From: JANMEX01 sp031423755 | Lineage (GTDB): Bacteria > Pseudomonadota > Alphaproteobacteria > Rhizobiales > Rhizobiaceae | Direction: 5' to 3' | DNA: 7,465 bases | Assembly (NCBI GenBank): GCA_031423755.1 | Contig: JANPGC010000183.1 | Span: 1-7,465 of the forward strand | Shown here: positions 6,435-7,465 of the stretch, in pieces | Layout of the letters: each line of letters starts with the position of its first letter | How positions within the stretch are numbered: the first letter of the stretch is position 1 | Program-made: the position numbers and the translations under genes | The notes under the pieces: generated by a model | Told to the model about the DNA's origin: nothing | Databases searched by the model: none | The model's input: only the letters and a program-made list of their open reading frames with translations

Positions 6435-7415
6435 ATGAGAAAACGCACACTCGGGCAGGGTCTTGAAGTCTCAGCTCTCGGGCTCGGCTGCATGGGCTAT
6501 GGGGAGGCCATCGACCGCAGCGAAATGATCGCCTTCCTGCGCGGCGCGGTGGAGCGCGGCGTCACATTTTTTGACACGGCGGAGGTTTACGGGCCTTGGA
6601 CAAACGAGGACGTCGTCGGCGAGGCGCTGGAGCCGTTCAAGGGCAAGGTCGTTATTGCCACCAAGTTTGGCTGGGATATCGATCAGACTACCGGCATTGC
6701 CTCTGGCGGGTTGAACAGCCGTCCGGAGCAGATTCGCAAGGCTGTTGAGGGGAGCCTGAGGCGGTTGCGCGTTGATTGCATTGATCTGCTCTACCAGCAC
6801 CGGGTTGATCCCGATGTGCCGATGGAAGATGTCGCCGGGACCGTGCGGGAGCTGATTTCACAGGGGAAGGCGAAGCATTTCGGCATGTCGGAGGCGGGTG
6901 TGGACTCGATCCGGCGCGCCCATGCCGTGTTGCCTGTGACGGCGCTGCAGAGCGAGTATTCGCTGTGGACGCGAGATCCAGAGGCAGAAATCTTGCCATT
7001 GCTTGAAGAGCTTGGCATAGGCTTCGTGCCGTTCAGCCCGCTTGGACGCGGCTTTCTGACGGGGAAGATTGACGCGGCTACGCAATTTGACAAATCCGAT
7101 TTTCGCAACCGTGTGCCCCGCTTTGAGGCGGAGGCACTCAAGGCCAATCTGGCTTTGGTCGATCTGATCAAGGCGATTGCGGCGGACAAGGGCGCAACGC
7201 CTGCGCAGATCGCGCTTGGCTGGCTGTTGGCGCAGAAACCGTGGATTGTGCCTATTCCCGGCACGCGCAGCCTGACGCGGCTGGAGGAGAATCTCGGCGG
7301 CGCAGACATTGCGCTCAGCGGGGAAGACCTGCAACGGATTGAAGATGCATCAAAGTCGGTGCGCATTGCAGGTGAGCGATATCCGGACGAATTTCTCAGG
7401 ATGTCGGGACGTTAG
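6435..7415 (+). CDS. Aldo/keto reductase (second paralogue)
   Basis: This 326-residue protein has a complete aldo/keto reductase tetrad: D47 and Y52 in FFDTAEVYGP, K77 in VVIATKFGWD, and H122 in LLYQHRVDP. The cofactor-binding end PWIVPIPGTRSLTRLEENL is nearly the same as in the first paralogue. It should be a cytoplasmic NADPH-dependent carbonyl reductase of the same AKR13-like group. The two proteins differ most at residues 22-27, around WTRDPEAEI after EYSL, and in the last 40 residues, the regions likely to shape substrate choice. The ATG at 6435 follows AAGGA (6423-6427) by 7 bases. An upstream TTG at 6384 would overlap the transporter gene and add a tail foreign to the family, so it was rejected. 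It lies 25 bp downstream of the transporter and is probably co-transcribed with it. The 50 bases after the stop hold CCGGC (7418-7422) and GCCGG (7435-7439) arms but no T run. Confidence 0.93.
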   Translation: MRKRTLGQGLEVSALGLGCMGYGEAIDRSEMIAFLRGAVERGVTFFDTAEVYGPWTNEDVVGEALEPFKGKVVIATKFGWDIDQTTGIASGGLNSRPEQIRKAVEGSLRRLRVDCIDLLYQHRVDPDVPMEDVAGTVRELISQGKAKHFGMSEAGVDSIRRAHAVLPVTALQSEYSLWTRDPEAEILPLLEELGIGFVPFSPLGRGFLTGKIDAATQFDKSDFRNRVPRFEAEALKANLALVDLIKAIAADKGATPAQIALGWLLAQKPWIVPIPGTRSLTRLEENLGGADIALSGEDLQRIEDASKSVRIAGERYPDEFLRMSGR

Positions 7416-7465
7416 CTCCGGCGTGGAGATGCTTGCCGGGCCGCATTGGACATGACAGCTTCTGT

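Noticed and set aside
7416..7465. Inverted arms CCGGC and GCCGG after the second aldo/keto reductase as a terminator
   Set aside because: The loop is 12 bases and there is no T run; the window ends too soon to see a real terminator.
1..7465. Mobile element, CRISPR array, tRNA or prophage signs
   Set aside because: No transposase or integrase gene, terminal repeats, regularly spaced repeats or tRNA-like cloverleaf were seen; base composition looks even across the genes.

Overview
The window looks like chromosomal DNA from an alphaproteobacterium, most likely of the order Hyphomicrobiales (Rhizobiales). This rests on GC-rich, GC3-biased genes, compact head-to-tail gene pairs, and the style of the ECF-sigma/von Willebrand pair and of the LysR, aldo/keto reductase and EamA proteins. 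Species cannot be named from the sequence alone. No rRNA, tRNA, CRISPR, insertion sequence or integrase was seen.

Left part (1-3335, plus strand). The window opens inside a gene whose 3' end encodes a protein with two ferredoxin-like cysteine clusters (3-539, start outside the window). After 49 bp comes an ECF-type sigma factor (589-1143). It overlaps by 4 bp (ATGA) a 715-residue, cysteine-free, single-span membrane protein (1140-3287) with a YfbK-type von Willebrand A domain outside the cytoplasm. The first ~70 residues of that protein would be cytoplasmic, and the gene sits where an anti-sigma gene normally sits. The pair is therefore a candidate signalling module in which a vWA sensor also holds the sigma factor. 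A strong hairpin terminator (3310-3333) closes this unit.

Right part (3333-7415). A LysR-type regulator on the minus strand (3333-4229) converges on the terminator and is divergent from an aldo/keto reductase (4374-5363). The 144-bp divergent region carries two 15-bp inverted repeats (4232-4246 and 4251-4265). The first fits the T-N11-A pattern of LysR binding sites. Downstream on the plus strand are a 10-span EamA/DMT-type transporter (5471-6409) and, 25 bp later, a second aldo/keto reductase (6435-7415) clearly paralogous to the first. A plausible reading is a LysR-controlled locus for reducing and exporting a carbonyl compound or toxic metabolite; the substrate is unknown.

The most interesting parts are the sigma/vWA fusion-like module, including a possible internal start and a possibly leaderless sigma transcript, and the two-repeat operator region at the LysR/aldo-keto reductase divergence. 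The protein families are known ones; none is certainly new.
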